From assembly GCA_905236325.1 (NCBI GenBank), contig CAJOPJ010000110.1, positions 1 to 18,208 of the forward strand: a stretch of 18,208 bases of DNA. The letters run 5' to 3'. Origin of the DNA: an uncultured Selenomonadaceae bacterium (GTDB lineage: Bacteria > Bacillota > Negativicutes > Selenomonadales > Selenomonadaceae). Positions 1 through 7,189 of the stretch are shown here, in pieces. The position numbers were made by a program, and so were the translations under genes. The notes below the pieces were generated by a model that saw nothing but the letters and a program-made list of their open reading frames with translations, had not been told where the DNA came from and searched no databases. Position 1 is the first letter of the stretch; the number at the start of each line of letters is the position of its first letter.

Positions 1-432
1 AAAGTGCGCCTGCCAAGCAACTTCGACAATGAAACGAATTTTCATGCGCGTGTCTTTGTGCGTTCCGCAAAAGCCATCGACAACATAGAGCTTTTTGTTT
101 GAAAGTTCTTTAATTGCAAGGTCTTTTAAAACCTTCCAGCTTTCGATTGAGCATTTTTTGTTGTCATTTTTGTATTCATCAGAAGTCCACCAAATTTCGC
201 CAGGTGCGCCTTCTTTTGTTGTGTCATCATAAACAATAAATTTGTCTTTAGGACTGCGGCCTGTAAATTCGCCAGTCATAACATTGATTGCGCCGAGTTC
301 AGTTTCTTGACCGACATCAAAGCCTTTAAGACCTTCTTTAGTTTCTTCGTTAAAAAGTACTTCATAAGTCGGATTGTAAAGAACTTCCGTTGTGCCGGTA
401 ATGCCGTACTTTGTTAAATCCATCATTGCCAT
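1..432 (-). CDS. pckA: Phosphoenolpyruvate carboxykinase (ATP), N-terminal 144 residues; cut by window start
   Basis: Cytosolic ATP-dependent PEP carboxykinase, which interconverts oxaloacetate + ATP with PEP + CO2 + ADP. It serves gluconeogenesis, or carbon fixation into C4 acids in anaerobes. Only the N-terminal lobe is present. The substrate-binding block MTGEFTGRSPKDKF (residues 52-65, R59 equivalent to the PEP/oxaloacetate-contacting arginine) is intact. The downstream block LYVVDGFCGTHKDTRMKIRF followed by EVAWQAHF is typical of the family. The start is ATG at 432, preceded by GGAGGA (446-441) at 8 nt. The gene reads off the left edge with an open frame, so the catalytic P-loop and metal ligands are not visible. 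It is divergent from sufB and has its own strong promoter. Confidence 0.93.
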   Translation of the reverse strand, partial: MAMMDLTKYGITGTTEVLYNPTYEVLFNEETKEGLKGFDVGQETELGAINVMTGEFTGRSPKDKFIVYDDTTKEGAPGEIWWTSDEYKNDNKKCSIESWKVLKDLAIKELSNKKLYVVDGFCGTHKDTRMKIRFIVEVAWQAHF

Positions 433-477
433 TAAAACATTCCTCCAATACAAAATTCAGATAATTTTGACTGTGCA

Positions 478-506
478 ATTATAATTTACCTGCGTTTGAA
501 AGTCAA
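478..506 (-). promoter_or_regulatory. Sigma-A promoter of pckA
   Basis: On the minus strand, -35 TTGACT (506-501) and a perfect -10 TATAAT (483-478) are separated by exactly 17 nt. The expected start near 471 gives a leader of about 40 nt before the pckA SD. It is the best-scoring sigma-A promoter in the window by eye, suggesting high expression of pckA. Confidence 0.75.
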
Positions 507-583
507 TTTTTTTTACAATAACATAAATAAAAAAGTGCAGAAAAAAAATCTCCGCGCTTGAATGTAAAATTTTACAACAAACT

Positions 584-617
584 CTTGCAGGAAAATTTTT
601 AGCTTGCAGGAATATTT
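584..617 (+). repeat. Tandem direct repeat upstream of sufB (candidate operator)
   Basis: Two 15-nt copies lie head to tail with a 19-nt period: CTTGCAGGAAAATTT (584-598) and CTTGCAGGAATATTT (603-617, one mismatch), ending 24 nt before the sufB start. The first copy recurs exactly at 13616-13630 in front of rubrerythrin. I could not place a convincing -35/-10 pair for sufB, so whether these copies are promoter parts or a protein-binding site is open. Confidence 0.45.
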
Positions 618-641
618 ATCAAGCTATAGGGAGGTTTTAAA

Positions 642-2042
642 TTGAAGCAAAAAACTTTTGTAGAAGATATTGAACGCGCACTTTATGATGTTCGCGACGC
701 AGATAAATCAATTTATAAATCCGACAGCGGCTTGACAGCTGAAATTATTCGCGACATTTCCAAACGCAAAAATGATCCTGAGTGGATGTTGGAATTTCGG
801 CTGAAGTCGCTTGAAACTTACAACAAAATTTCATTGCCGAACTGGGGACCCGATATTTCAGAACTTGACATGAATGAAATTGTTACTTATGTTAAGCCGA
901 ACGCAAAACAAGTTTCGGACTGGTCTGAAGTTCCTGACGAAATCAAAAACACTTTCGACAGGCTTGGCATTCCTGAGGCTGAAAAAAAATCTTTAGCCGG
1001 AGTTGGCGCACAGTATGACAGCGAAGTTGTCTATCACAATATCCAGGAAAATTTAGTCAAGCAAGGCGTGATTTATACAGACATGGAAACTGCACTGCGC
1101 GAAAATGAAGATATTGTGCGCGAATATTTTATGACGCTTATTCCGCCGAAAGATCACAAATTTGCCGCACTGCACGGCGCAGTTTGGTCCGGTGGCAGTT
1201 TTGTTTATGTTCCTGCCGGCGTTAATGTAAAAATTCCTCTGCAGTCATATTTCAGATTGAACGCAGCAGGTGCAGGACAATTTGAACACACGCTGATAAT
1301 TGTAGAGCCGGGCGCCAGTTTGCACTTTATTGAAGGTTGCTCCGCTCCAAAATACAATGTCACAAATTTGCACGCAGGTTGCGTCGAATTGTTTGTTAAA
1401 GAAGGCGCAAGGCTTAGATATTCCACAATAGAAAATTGGTCGCGTAATATGATGAACTTGAATACCAAACGCGCACTTGTCGAAAAAGACGGCTTGATTG
1501 AATGGGTCAGCGGCAGTTTCGGTTCGCATGTTTCAATGTTGTATCCTTGCAGCGTTCTTCACGGCGAAGGCGCACGCGCTGAATTTACAGGCGTAACTTT
1601 TGCAGGCAAAGGACAGAATCTTGATACAGGCGCAACTGTAATTCACGCTGCGCCGAAAACTTCAGCAAATATCAATACGCGCACAATTTCAAAGTCAGGT
1701 GGCTGTGCAACTTATCGCTCGGCAGTCAAGGTTACTAAAAATGCGCCGTTCGCAAAATGCTCAGTCAACTGTGAAAGTCTTATGTTGGACGATAAATCGC
1801 GCTCGGATACTTTGCCTGTTATGGACATTGAAGGCGCAGAGGCTGATATTGGTCACGAAGCAAAAATCGGCAGAATTTCGGACGAAGCAATTTTTTATTT
1901 GACTGCGCGTGGAATTTCTGAGGACGAAGCAAGAGCAATGATTGTGCGCGGCTTTGTTGAACCTATCGCCAAGGAATTGCCGCTTGAATACGCTGTCGAA
2001 ATGAACAATTTAATTTCTATTGAATTGGAAGGTGTAAATTAA
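642..2042 (+). CDS. sufB: Fe-S cluster assembly scaffold SufB
   Basis: 466-residue SufB, about the usual length. It is the scaffold subunit of the SufBC(D) complex that builds Fe-S clusters with sulfur from SufS/SufU. Typical signatures are GAQYDSEVVYHN (122-133), the beta-helix core, and the cysteines at EGCSAP (C233) and NCES (C377). C233 and C377 correspond by position to E. coli SufB C254 and C405, which take part in sulfur transfer and cluster formation. The start is TTG at 642 with GGGAGG (629-634) 7 nt upstream; no better in-frame start exists. It is oddly alone: no sufC, sufD, sufS or sufU adjoins it. The left neighbour is divergent pckA and the next gene is smpB, 1 nt after the stop. 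The other SUF genes must lie elsewhere if the pathway is complete. Confidence 0.95.
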   Translation: MKQKTFVEDIERALYDVRDADKSIYKSDSGLTAEIIRDISKRKNDPEWMLEFRLKSLETYNKISLPNWGPDISELDMNEIVTYVKPNAKQVSDWSEVPDEIKNTFDRLGIPEAEKKSLAGVGAQYDSEVVYHNIQENLVKQGVIYTDMETALRENEDIVREYFMTLIPPKDHKFAALHGAVWSGGSFVYVPAGVNVKIPLQSYFRLNAAGAGQFEHTLIIVEPGASLHFIEGCSAPKYNVTNLHAGCVELFVKEGARLRYSTIENWSRNMMNLNTKRALVEKDGLIEWVSGSFGSHVSMLYPCSVLHGEGARAEFTGVTFAGKGQNLDTGATVIHAAPKTSANINTRTISKSGGCATYRSAVKVTKNAPFAKCSVNCESLMLDDKSRSDTLPVMDIEGAEADIGHEAKIGRISDEAIFYLTARGISEDEARAMIVRGFVEPIAKELPLEYAVEMNNLISIELEGVN

Positions 2043-2043
2043 C

Positions 2044-2514
2044 TTGAAACAAACCGAAAATATAAAAATTGTCAGCGAAAATCGCAAGGCGCGGCATGAT
2101 TATTTTATTCATGAAACTTTCGAGGCAGGAATCGAACTTAAAGGCACTGAAGTTAAAAGCCTTCGCGCCGGTAAGGCAAATTTGAAAGACAGCTATTGCT
2201 TTGTTAAGGACGGCGAAATTTTTATCGAGCATATGCACATTAGCGTTTATGAACAAGGCAATATTTTTAATCACGATCCCTTGCGCCGCAGAAAACTTTT
2301 AATGCACAAGAAAGAAATTACAAGACTTTTCAGCAAAACGCGTGAAAAAGGTTTTACTTTAGTGCCGCTGAAAATTTATTTTAAAAAAGGTCGTGCAAAA
2401 TTGGAACTTTCTCTTGCAAGCGGTAAACACACTTACGACAAACGCGCTGCGCTTGCTGAAAAATCTGCAAAACGCGATATTGACCGCGCCATTAAAGACA
2501 GACAAAAATTTTAA
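2044..2514 (+). CDS. smpB: SsrA-binding protein SmpB
   Basis: 156-residue SmpB, normal length. It binds tmRNA and delivers it to stalled ribosomes for trans-translation. The N-terminal block NRKARHDYFI, then FEAGIELKGTEVKSLRAGKANLKDSY split over residues 25-51, YEQGNIFNHDP and the KGRAKLELSLASGKHTYDKR region are all canonical. The C-terminal basic tail (residues about 135-156), which inserts into the mRNA channel, is present. The start is TTG at 2044; its SD (GGAAGGTG, 2027-2034) lies inside the end of sufB, so the two genes are probably translationally coupled. No tmRNA gene is seen next to it. No terminator follows, so some transcripts may read on into the flagellin gene. Confidence 0.96.
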   Translation: MKQTENIKIVSENRKARHDYFIHETFEAGIELKGTEVKSLRAGKANLKDSYCFVKDGEIFIEHMHISVYEQGNIFNHDPLRRRKLLMHKKEITRLFSKTREKGFTLVPLKIYFKKGRAKLELSLASGKHTYDKRAALAEKSAKRDIDRAIKDRQKF

Positions 2515-2538
2515 TTCAAAACATTTTAAAGCCGATAA
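2512..2538 (+). promoter_or_regulatory. Sigma-28 (FliA/SigD) flagellar promoter
   Basis: The -10 is GCCGATAA (2531-2538), a perfect match to the sigma-28 consensus. The -35 is TAAT (2512-2515), 3 of 4 to TAAA, with a 15-nt spacer as expected for the class. The TAA of the smpB stop codon doubles as the -35. It sits 42 nt upstream of the flagellin ATG and places that gene in the late flagellar regulon. Confidence 0.8.
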
Positions 2539-2580
2539 ACAATTTGGAGGTTGATATTTCAATACAAGGAGGTTTTTTTT

Positions 2581-4728
2581 ATGTCTATGGTTGTAAAAAA
2601 CAATATGAAGGCTGTCAAGACTTTGAACACGCTAAATAAAAACTCTGTCGCGTTGCAAAAAAGTCTTGAAAAAGTAGCAAGCGGACAAAAAATAAATTCA
2701 GCAAAAGACGATGCGGCAGGTTTTGCAATTTCAGAAAAAATGCGTGAACAAATACGCTCTCTTGAACAAGATACGCAAAATGTTCAAAACGCAAGTTCAA
2801 TGATTAAAGTTGCGGAAGGAGCAGTTGATTCTACTGTTCAAATTTTGCGCACGATTAAGGAAAAGGCAATAAATTCAGCCAACGACACAAATACAGATTC
2901 GGATCGCGTGACCATTCAGAAAGAAATTACGCAATTTATGGATCAAGTCAATGACAATGCGCTTGTAACTTTCAATGGCAAATATTTGTTGGACGGCTCA
3001 ACTTCCGAAGTTTCGGCAAGTTCAGAATCTGCAAAAACTGCCGAAGATGAAGGCGAATATGAAACTGACGCTAAAAATTTTATCATTGAAGGTTTGGCTT
3101 CTGAATGGGTGCAACAATCGCTCAACTTGATTGATGAAACTTTCGGCATAGGTTGGACAGGTAACGATGCCGGCGTTTATGAAATCACAGTCAATTTTAC
3201 AACTGAAGATACAACTACACTGGCTTATGTTACTAATTGGTCGTCCGCCGGTTCAAAAGCAAGCAAACTGGAACTTTATGTCAATATGAAATATTATGAC
3301 AGCGTAGATACAACAAATCCAAATGGCACTGCCAGTGCCACTAAAATGTATCTTGATAGAACGCTTGCACATGAATTTGTTCACGCTGCAATGGCGGCAA
3401 ATATCACTGACTTTAACAGTTTGCCAAAATGGTTCAAGGAAGGCGGCAGTGCCGAAATTGTTCAAGGTGCAGATAATCGCGGCGGAACTATAGTTGACTT
3501 GTTACAAAATCCTGCAAGACTTGAGGCAACATTGAACGGCACAAGCGACGAAGGCACTGATGTTTATGCCGGAGGATTTTTGGCAATGCGCTATATGGCA
3601 AAGGCTACTGTTGACGCGGGAAAAGCCACTTCACAAGCTGAAGTTGCAAAAAAATTGATGCAACAATTAGCAAATACAAGTGGCAGTTCAACTGACTTTG
3701 ACGCAGCAATAAATTCAGCAACCGGCGGAACTTTTATAAATCAAAGCGACTTCATTTCAAAATTTATGAATGTGGTTAATAATACCTCAGGCTATAATAT
3801 GACAGCTTTAACTGTTTCAAATTATCAAAATACATCAGATGGTATGGTAGTTACTTTTGCAGAAGGCACAGTAGTTGATTTTTTGAAAGACAAGTTCGGA
3901 ATAAATATTCAATACTATGACACATTCAATAATGTCAGTACTTATGACAACGACACAGGCGCAATTACAGGTTCTGACGCAGGTAGCGGAGTTTCAAAAA
4001 ATGCTGAGGATATCGTTCCTGAAACTACAGATCCAAAAACTTGGAAATTGCCAACTGAAACTTCAACAACTTACAGCGGCTTGAAAGTTATCTGGCCCGA
4101 CGGCTACACAACTGAAATTGACACTGAAGGCAATTCTTACACCTACGCCGAACTCAGAATGACTGAAAAAAAATTAAAAATTCAACATGGTACAAAAGCA
4201 AATCAAGCTACAAATATCGGCTTTTATGATATGCGTACCAAGAAAATGGGCACGCAAACTTTAATCAATGAAACTAAATCATTTGATAGCGATACAGGCG
4301 TTTATGAGGACGGTTATTTTGTAAATGCTGCTGACGAAAACAGATATAAGGCATTAAGCTATGACAAAGATTTGCAGGCTGAATGGCTTGAAACTTTGCA
4401 AAATGCTCAAAATAAAACGCTGGATGATATTTCAGTTGTAACGCAAAAACAAGCTAATATTGCAATACGCGTTATTGACGGCGCGATTGATTATGCTTTA
4501 AATCAGCAAACCGATATAGGCGCATATTTGCAACGCTTTGAATACACAGCTACAAATATCACTACAATGACTGAAAATATTATGTCAGCTGAATCCACAA
4601 TTCGTGATGCTGATATGGCTAAAGAAATGACCAACTACACTAAAAACAATGTTCTGCTTCAAGCCGCTCAATCAATGCTGGCTCAAGCCAATCAATCTTC
4701 AAGCGCAATACTAAGTTTGTTGCAATAA
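2581..4728 (+). CDS. Flagellin with embedded zinc metallopeptidase domain (flagellinolysin)
   Basis: 715-residue flagellin with proteolytic insert. Residues 1-140 are the conserved D0/D1 N-terminus (LEKVASGQKINSAKDDAAGF region) and about 530-715 the C-terminal D1/D0, ending in LAQANQSSSAILSLLQ. Between them lies a roughly 390-residue hypervariable region carrying HEFVH (264-268). This is the HExxH zinc/catalytic motif, with E287 of WFKEGGSAE as likely third zinc ligand, a gluzincin arrangement like clostridial collagenase EGxAE. A helper region with YAGGFLAMRYM (329-339) follows. This matches the described flagellinolysin family, in which the filament itself is protease-active. The start is ATG 2581 with AAGGAGG (2566-2572). 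An in-frame TTG at 2551 has its SD directly abutting and is unlikely. The sigma-28 promoter supports export and assembly; substrate unknown. Confidence 0.92.
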   Translation: MSMVVKNNMKAVKTLNTLNKNSVALQKSLEKVASGQKINSAKDDAAGFAISEKMREQIRSLEQDTQNVQNASSMIKVAEGAVDSTVQILRTIKEKAINSANDTNTDSDRVTIQKEITQFMDQVNDNALVTFNGKYLLDGSTSEVSASSESAKTAEDEGEYETDAKNFIIEGLASEWVQQSLNLIDETFGIGWTGNDAGVYEITVNFTTEDTTTLAYVTNWSSAGSKASKLELYVNMKYYDSVDTTNPNGTASATKMYLDRTLAHEFVHAAMAANITDFNSLPKWFKEGGSAEIVQGADNRGGTIVDLLQNPARLEATLNGTSDEGTDVYAGGFLAMRYMAKATVDAGKATSQAEVAKKLMQQLANTSGSSTDFDAAINSATGGTFINQSDFISKFMNVVNNTSGYNMTALTVSNYQNTSDGMVVTFAEGTVVDFLKDKFGINIQYYDTFNNVSTYDNDTGAITGSDAGSGVSKNAEDIVPETTDPKTWKLPTETSTTYSGLKVIWPDGYTTEIDTEGNSYTYAELRMTEKKLKIQHGTKANQATNIGFYDMRTKKMGTQTLINETKSFDSDTGVYEDGYFVNAADENRYKALSYDKDLQAEWLETLQNAQNKTLDDISVVTQKQANIAIRVIDGAIDYALNQQTDIGAYLQRFEYTATNITTMTENIMSAESTIRDADMAKEMTNYTKNNVLLQAAQSMLAQANQSSSAILSLLQ

Positions 4729-4767
4729 AAAAAGCCAATGTCGTTATTCACCGGCATTGGCTTTTTT
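4729..4767. terminator. Bidirectional terminator between flagellin and AAA ATPase
   Basis: A hairpin with GCCAATG (4734-4740) pairs with CATTGGC (4755-4761), extended by a T-G wobble and two further pairs to about 10 bp. It is flanked by an A-run (4727-4733) and a T-run (4762-4767), so it can end transcripts from both sides. The right half of the hairpin overlaps the last codons of the minus-strand ATPase gene. Confidence 0.85.
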
Positions 4768-5607
4768 GCTGACTAAAATATTTTCTACAGCCTCAAAAAC
4801 AAGTTTTTTATCAAGTGCGTCAAGGTTTAATCTTGCAGCTTTAAACGCCGCATTAAGCATTGCAGTTGAAATATCGCTACCTGATAAGCCTTCAAATTTT
4901 TTTGCAATTTCGGCAACATCAATGTTGTTTGGAAGTTCGGCAGGAATATATTTTTGCCAAAGTTTTCTGCGACAATCTTCGTCCGGCAGTTCAAATTTTA
5001 CATGAACAGAAATTCTGCGCATAAACGCAGGATCGAAATTTTCAATAAAATTTGTCGCAAAAATTATAAAATCTTGAAATTCATTCATCAACATCAGCAT
5101 AACTGAGCGCGTCTGATTAACGCTGACATCAACAGCTTGCGTCATATTTGTAACGCGCTTGCTTAAAATTGCGTCAGCTTCATCAAAAAACAAAATTGCA
5201 TTATTTTTTTTTGCAGCTTCAAAAGCCTTGCGAATATTTTTCGGCGTTTCGCCAACATATTTTGATTCAATATCTGCGTAGTTGACAATTAAAATTTTTC
5301 TGCCGAGATACTTTGCAATAGCATGAGCCGCCATAGTTTTGCCGGTTCCAGGCGCACCATAAAGATTTATTCCAATGCGCTTTGAAAATTTATGTGTGTT
5401 TTTAAAGCCCCAAAGTTCAAAAACTCTGTAGGAATTCTCGGCGTAAGTTGCCACGTCCAAAATTTGCGCTTTAACTGCGTCGGACAAAATTATATCTTCC
5501 AGCGAAAATTTAGGTTCTTCCGGAATGAAAATATTTTCTTCAGTTTCGGAAGAATTTTTTTGTGTTTCCTCAAAAGCGTCTTGTGGTTTATTTTTGTTGA
5601 TTGGCAT
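4744..5607 (-). CDS. Small single-domain AAA+ ATPase (unfoldase/remodeller type)
   Basis: 287-residue cytosolic protein of classical AAA type, one ATPase module and no membrane segment. Visible parts: a polar, acidic N-tail (1-35); Walker A GAPGTGKT (84-91); pore-loop 1 KYVG (116-119); Walker B ILFFDEAD (138-145); sensor 1 ATN (184-186); arginine fingers R197/R198 in MRRI; and the alpha-helical lid with GLSGSD (240-245). This resembles the spastin/katanin/FtsH clade of ring ATPases that thread or remodel proteins. There is no protease or substrate domain, so the partner must be a separate protein. The start is ATG 5607 with AGGTGA (5617-5612). It is a single-gene unit, convergent with the flagellin gene and sharing its terminator. 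The specific role is not recognised. Confidence 0.85.
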   Translation of the reverse strand: MPINKNKPQDAFEETQKNSSETEENIFIPEEPKFSLEDIILSDAVKAQILDVATYAENSYRVFELWGFKNTHKFSKRIGINLYGAPGTGKTMAAHAIAKYLGRKILIVNYADIESKYVGETPKNIRKAFEAAKKNNAILFFDEADAILSKRVTNMTQAVDVSVNQTRSVMLMLMNEFQDFIIFATNFIENFDPAFMRRISVHVKFELPDEDCRRKLWQKYIPAELPNNIDVAEIAKKFEGLSGSDISTAMLNAAFKAARLNLDALDKKLVFEAVENILVSKKANAGE

Positions 5608-5627
5608 TTTGTCACCTGCTATAGATA

Positions 5628-5656
5628 ATTATTAAAATGCTGATTTCAATTTTCAA
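5628..5656 (-). promoter_or_regulatory. Possible promoter of the AAA ATPase gene
   Basis: On the minus strand, TTGAAA (5656-5651) and AATAAT (5633-5628, 5 of 6 to TATAAT) are spaced 17 nt apart. It lies just downstream of the preceding gene's terminator. It is plausible, but the local AT-richness weakens it. Confidence 0.4.
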
Positions 5657-5657
5657 T

Positions 5658-5686
5658 AAAAAATCTCGACTCGATTGAGTCGGGAT
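5658..5686 (-). terminator. Rho-independent terminator of the secreted repeat protein gene
   Basis: A stem ATCTCGACTC (5663-5672) pairs with GAGTCGGGAT (5677-5686, one G-T pair) around a GATT loop. On the minus strand it is followed by six U residues (5663-5658). It starts 8 nt after the stop codon at 5694 and separates this gene from the ATPase. A T-run on the other side would allow plus-strand termination too. Confidence 0.85.
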
Positions 5687-5693
5687 ATTTTTT

Positions 5694-6704
5694 TTATCTT
5701 AACGAAATTCTTGCGTATTCTTCAATGGTATCAACCAATGACGCAGGATTATTTACATTTGCGCGTTTTGTGCCGATAACTTTTGTAACTGCACGATAAA
5801 TTTTTGTTTCGATTGAATCAGGAATTAAATTTTCCCAATTATTGTAGTTGTATTCGCGCTCTGTGATTGTGTTTTGAGGACGACCTTCAATGTCGGAAAG
5901 TTCACAAAGAAATTGAATTTGTCGCCTTTCCGGACGCAAATAATAATGTTCAAGATGATATCTGCGGTGACGCAAAACTTCAACATCAGTTGGGCGGAAG
6001 CGTCTGCCGTTGTCATGTGCAAAGACAATTTCGGGAACTTCCTCTTCAGGCAAAAGGTCTGTATCGTTGCGTTCAATCATTCTAATCCAAACATCAGCAA
6101 TCATTTCGCTGGCTGAATATGGCAACCTGCGCCAAACAACGCTTTCCTTGTCCAAGTAGTAGATATAATTTTCGTCCATAGTCAATTTGACAAAGCGCAA
6201 CTTTTCCAACTTCAATCGGCGTTCTTCGCGACGTTGTTCGCGCTGAAGTCGTTCAATTTCTTCCTGGCGTTGTCGATAATTTAAAGACTGACGCGGTTGA
6301 TAAGTTTCTGCCGGTTCAACTTCAACAGGCATTTCGGCTACAGGTTCTTCAGCCGGAATTTCAACAGGCATTTCAACAGTTGGAATTTCCGGCGGGGTTT
6401 CAACAGGTTCAACTTCAACAGGCGGAGTTTCAACAGGAACAATTTCAACAGGCGGAGTTTCTACAGGCGGCTGTTCAGGTTGTTCAGGTTGAATTTCTTC
6501 AGGCTGCGGGGTTTCTTCGTCAAAGTTCAAGTCGTCATCAAAATTATCGTCACCGACTTCGATAATTTCAATTTCGACATTTTCGATTGGGTCATCAGAA
6601 AATTCATCGCCAAAAACTTCAACATCATCAGCCAAAGCATTTGGCGCGTTTATAAAAATTGCCGACAAAATCAGTCCGCCGACAAAAAATTTTTTCAGTT
6701 TCAA
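5694..6704 (-). CDS. Secreted protein with acidic N-region, Pro/Val/Glu repeats and basic C-terminal domain
   Basis: 336 residues from TTG 6704 (SD GGTGAGGTGA, 6719-6710); a GTG at 6713 is also in frame but overlaps the SD. Residues 1-25 form a Sec signal peptide (KLKK, hydrophobic core, ALA before DD). Residues 26-66 are strongly acidic. About 64-136 is a low-complexity stretch of PPVE/PVETPPVE-type units. About 140-170 is a highly charged, coiled-coil-like Q/R/E segment. The remainder, with YIYYLDKESVVWRR, ADVWIRM and YYLRPERRQIQFLC, looks globular. The last part recalls surface-adhesin-E-like secreted domains (YxD..S, VW, YL..), an inference by eye. The Pro-rich part could span cell wall or periplasm, as in TonB-like linkers. 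There is no anchor motif or C-terminal membrane helix. Function unknown. Confidence 0.8.
   Translation of the reverse strand: MKLKKFFVGGLILSAIFINAPNALADDVEVFGDEFSDDPIENVEIEIIEVGDDNFDDDLNFDEETPQPEEIQPEQPEQPPVETPPVEIVPVETPPVEVEPVETPPEIPTVEMPVEIPAEEPVAEMPVEVEPAETYQPRQSLNYRQRQEEIERLQREQRREERRLKLEKLRFVKLTMDENYIYYLDKESVVWRRLPYSASEMIADVWIRMIERNDTDLLPEEEVPEIVFAHDNGRRFRPTDVEVLRHRRYHLEHYYLRPERRQIQFLCELSDIEGRPQNTITEREYNYNNWENLIPDSIETKIYRAVTKVIGTKRANVNNPASLVDTIEEYARISLR
6290..6510 (-). repeat. Degenerate short tandem repeats coding the Pro/Val/Glu linker
   Basis: On the plus strand, units such as TTTCAACAGGCGGAG and TTCAACAGGCA recur with variable spacing. On the coding strand they encode ETPPVE, PVETPP and EMPVE units. 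The stretch also leaves long spurious open frames on the opposite strand. Such tracts commonly vary in copy number between strains by slippage. Confidence 0.65.
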
Positions 6705-6777
6705 AAAAATCACCTCACCGATTGTTGAAAAAGTAATTTCTACTTCGATAAAAAAATTCCTTTAAGCAGAAAATTTT

Positions 6778-6806
6778 TTGCTGTAAAAACTGCGTTGTGA
6801 TATACT
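6778..6806 (+). promoter_or_regulatory. Sigma-A promoter of the rbfA operon
   Basis: -35 TTGCTG (6778-6783), 17-nt spacer, -10 TATACT (6801-6806). The start is expected near 6813, leaving a short leader of about 23 nt before the rbfA ATG. It drives rbfA-fliB-nrnA-truB, since no other promoter or terminator is evident until 10342. Confidence 0.7.
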
Positions 6807-6835
6807 AAAAAAAATTTTAAAATCGAGGTAGTGTA

Positions 6836-7186
6836 ATGAGCAGTCAAATGAGAATTGAAAAGTTGCAGGAGCTTATTAAGCAGGAAATGAGCAAAATGCT
6901 TCTGCGCGAAATAAAAGATCCAAGAATTGGTTTTGTAACTGTAACTGATGTTGAAATGACAGGCGACTTGCGCGAAGCAAAAATTTTTGTCAGCATAATG
7001 GGCGGCGAAGATAAAGTTCAAGAATCGCTAAAAGGCTTACAAAGCGCACTTGGATTTATCAGACGCGAAATTGGACGCAGAATAAAAATCAGATTTACGC
7101 CTGAAATTTCTTTCGCGCTTGATACTTCGCTTGATTACAGTGAAAAAATACAAAAAATTTTGCTTGACATTAACAAGGGGGCGTAA
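6836..7186 (+). CDS. rbfA: 30S ribosome-binding factor RbfA
   Basis: 116-residue RbfA, normal length. It binds the 30S subunit during late 16S rRNA maturation and is needed for cold adaptation. The KH-like fold signature is clear: RIEKLQELIKQEMSKML, then IKDPRIGFVTVTDVEMTGDL, then an IRREIGRRIKIRFTPEISFALD stretch (residues about 75-95) and DYSEKI. The start is ATG 6836 with GAGGTAG (6825-6831). In many Firmicutes rbfA follows nusA-infB. Here it is first in its own unit, with fliB-like 3 nt downstream and nrnA-truB keeping the ancestral order after that. Confidence 0.95.
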   Translation: MSSQMRIEKLQELIKQEMSKMLLREIKDPRIGFVTVTDVEMTGDLREAKIFVSIMGGEDKVQESLKGLQSALGFIRREIGRRIKIRFTPEISFALDTSLDYSEKIQKILLDINKGA

Positions 7187-7189
7187 TAA

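Noticed and set aside
2551..2580. In-frame TTG upstream giving a flagellin 10 residues longer
   Set aside because: Its GGAGG directly abuts the codon (no spacer). The extension would add a non-flagellin peptide before the conserved N-terminus, while ATG 2581 has AAGGAGG at 8 nt.
2515..2580. tmRNA (ssrA) next to smpB
   Set aside because: Only 66 nt separate smpB from the flagellin ATG and they hold the sigma-28 promoter and SD; no room for the roughly 350-nt RNA.
6290..6510. CRISPR-like array
   Set aside because: The repeats are short, degenerate, irregularly spaced and in frame with a protein-coding Pro/Glu linker.
6297..6728. 143-codon plus-strand open frame rich in Phe/Asn/Arg
   Set aside because: It is the antisense reading of the Pro/Val/Glu repeat region; low-complexity composition and no convincing SD.
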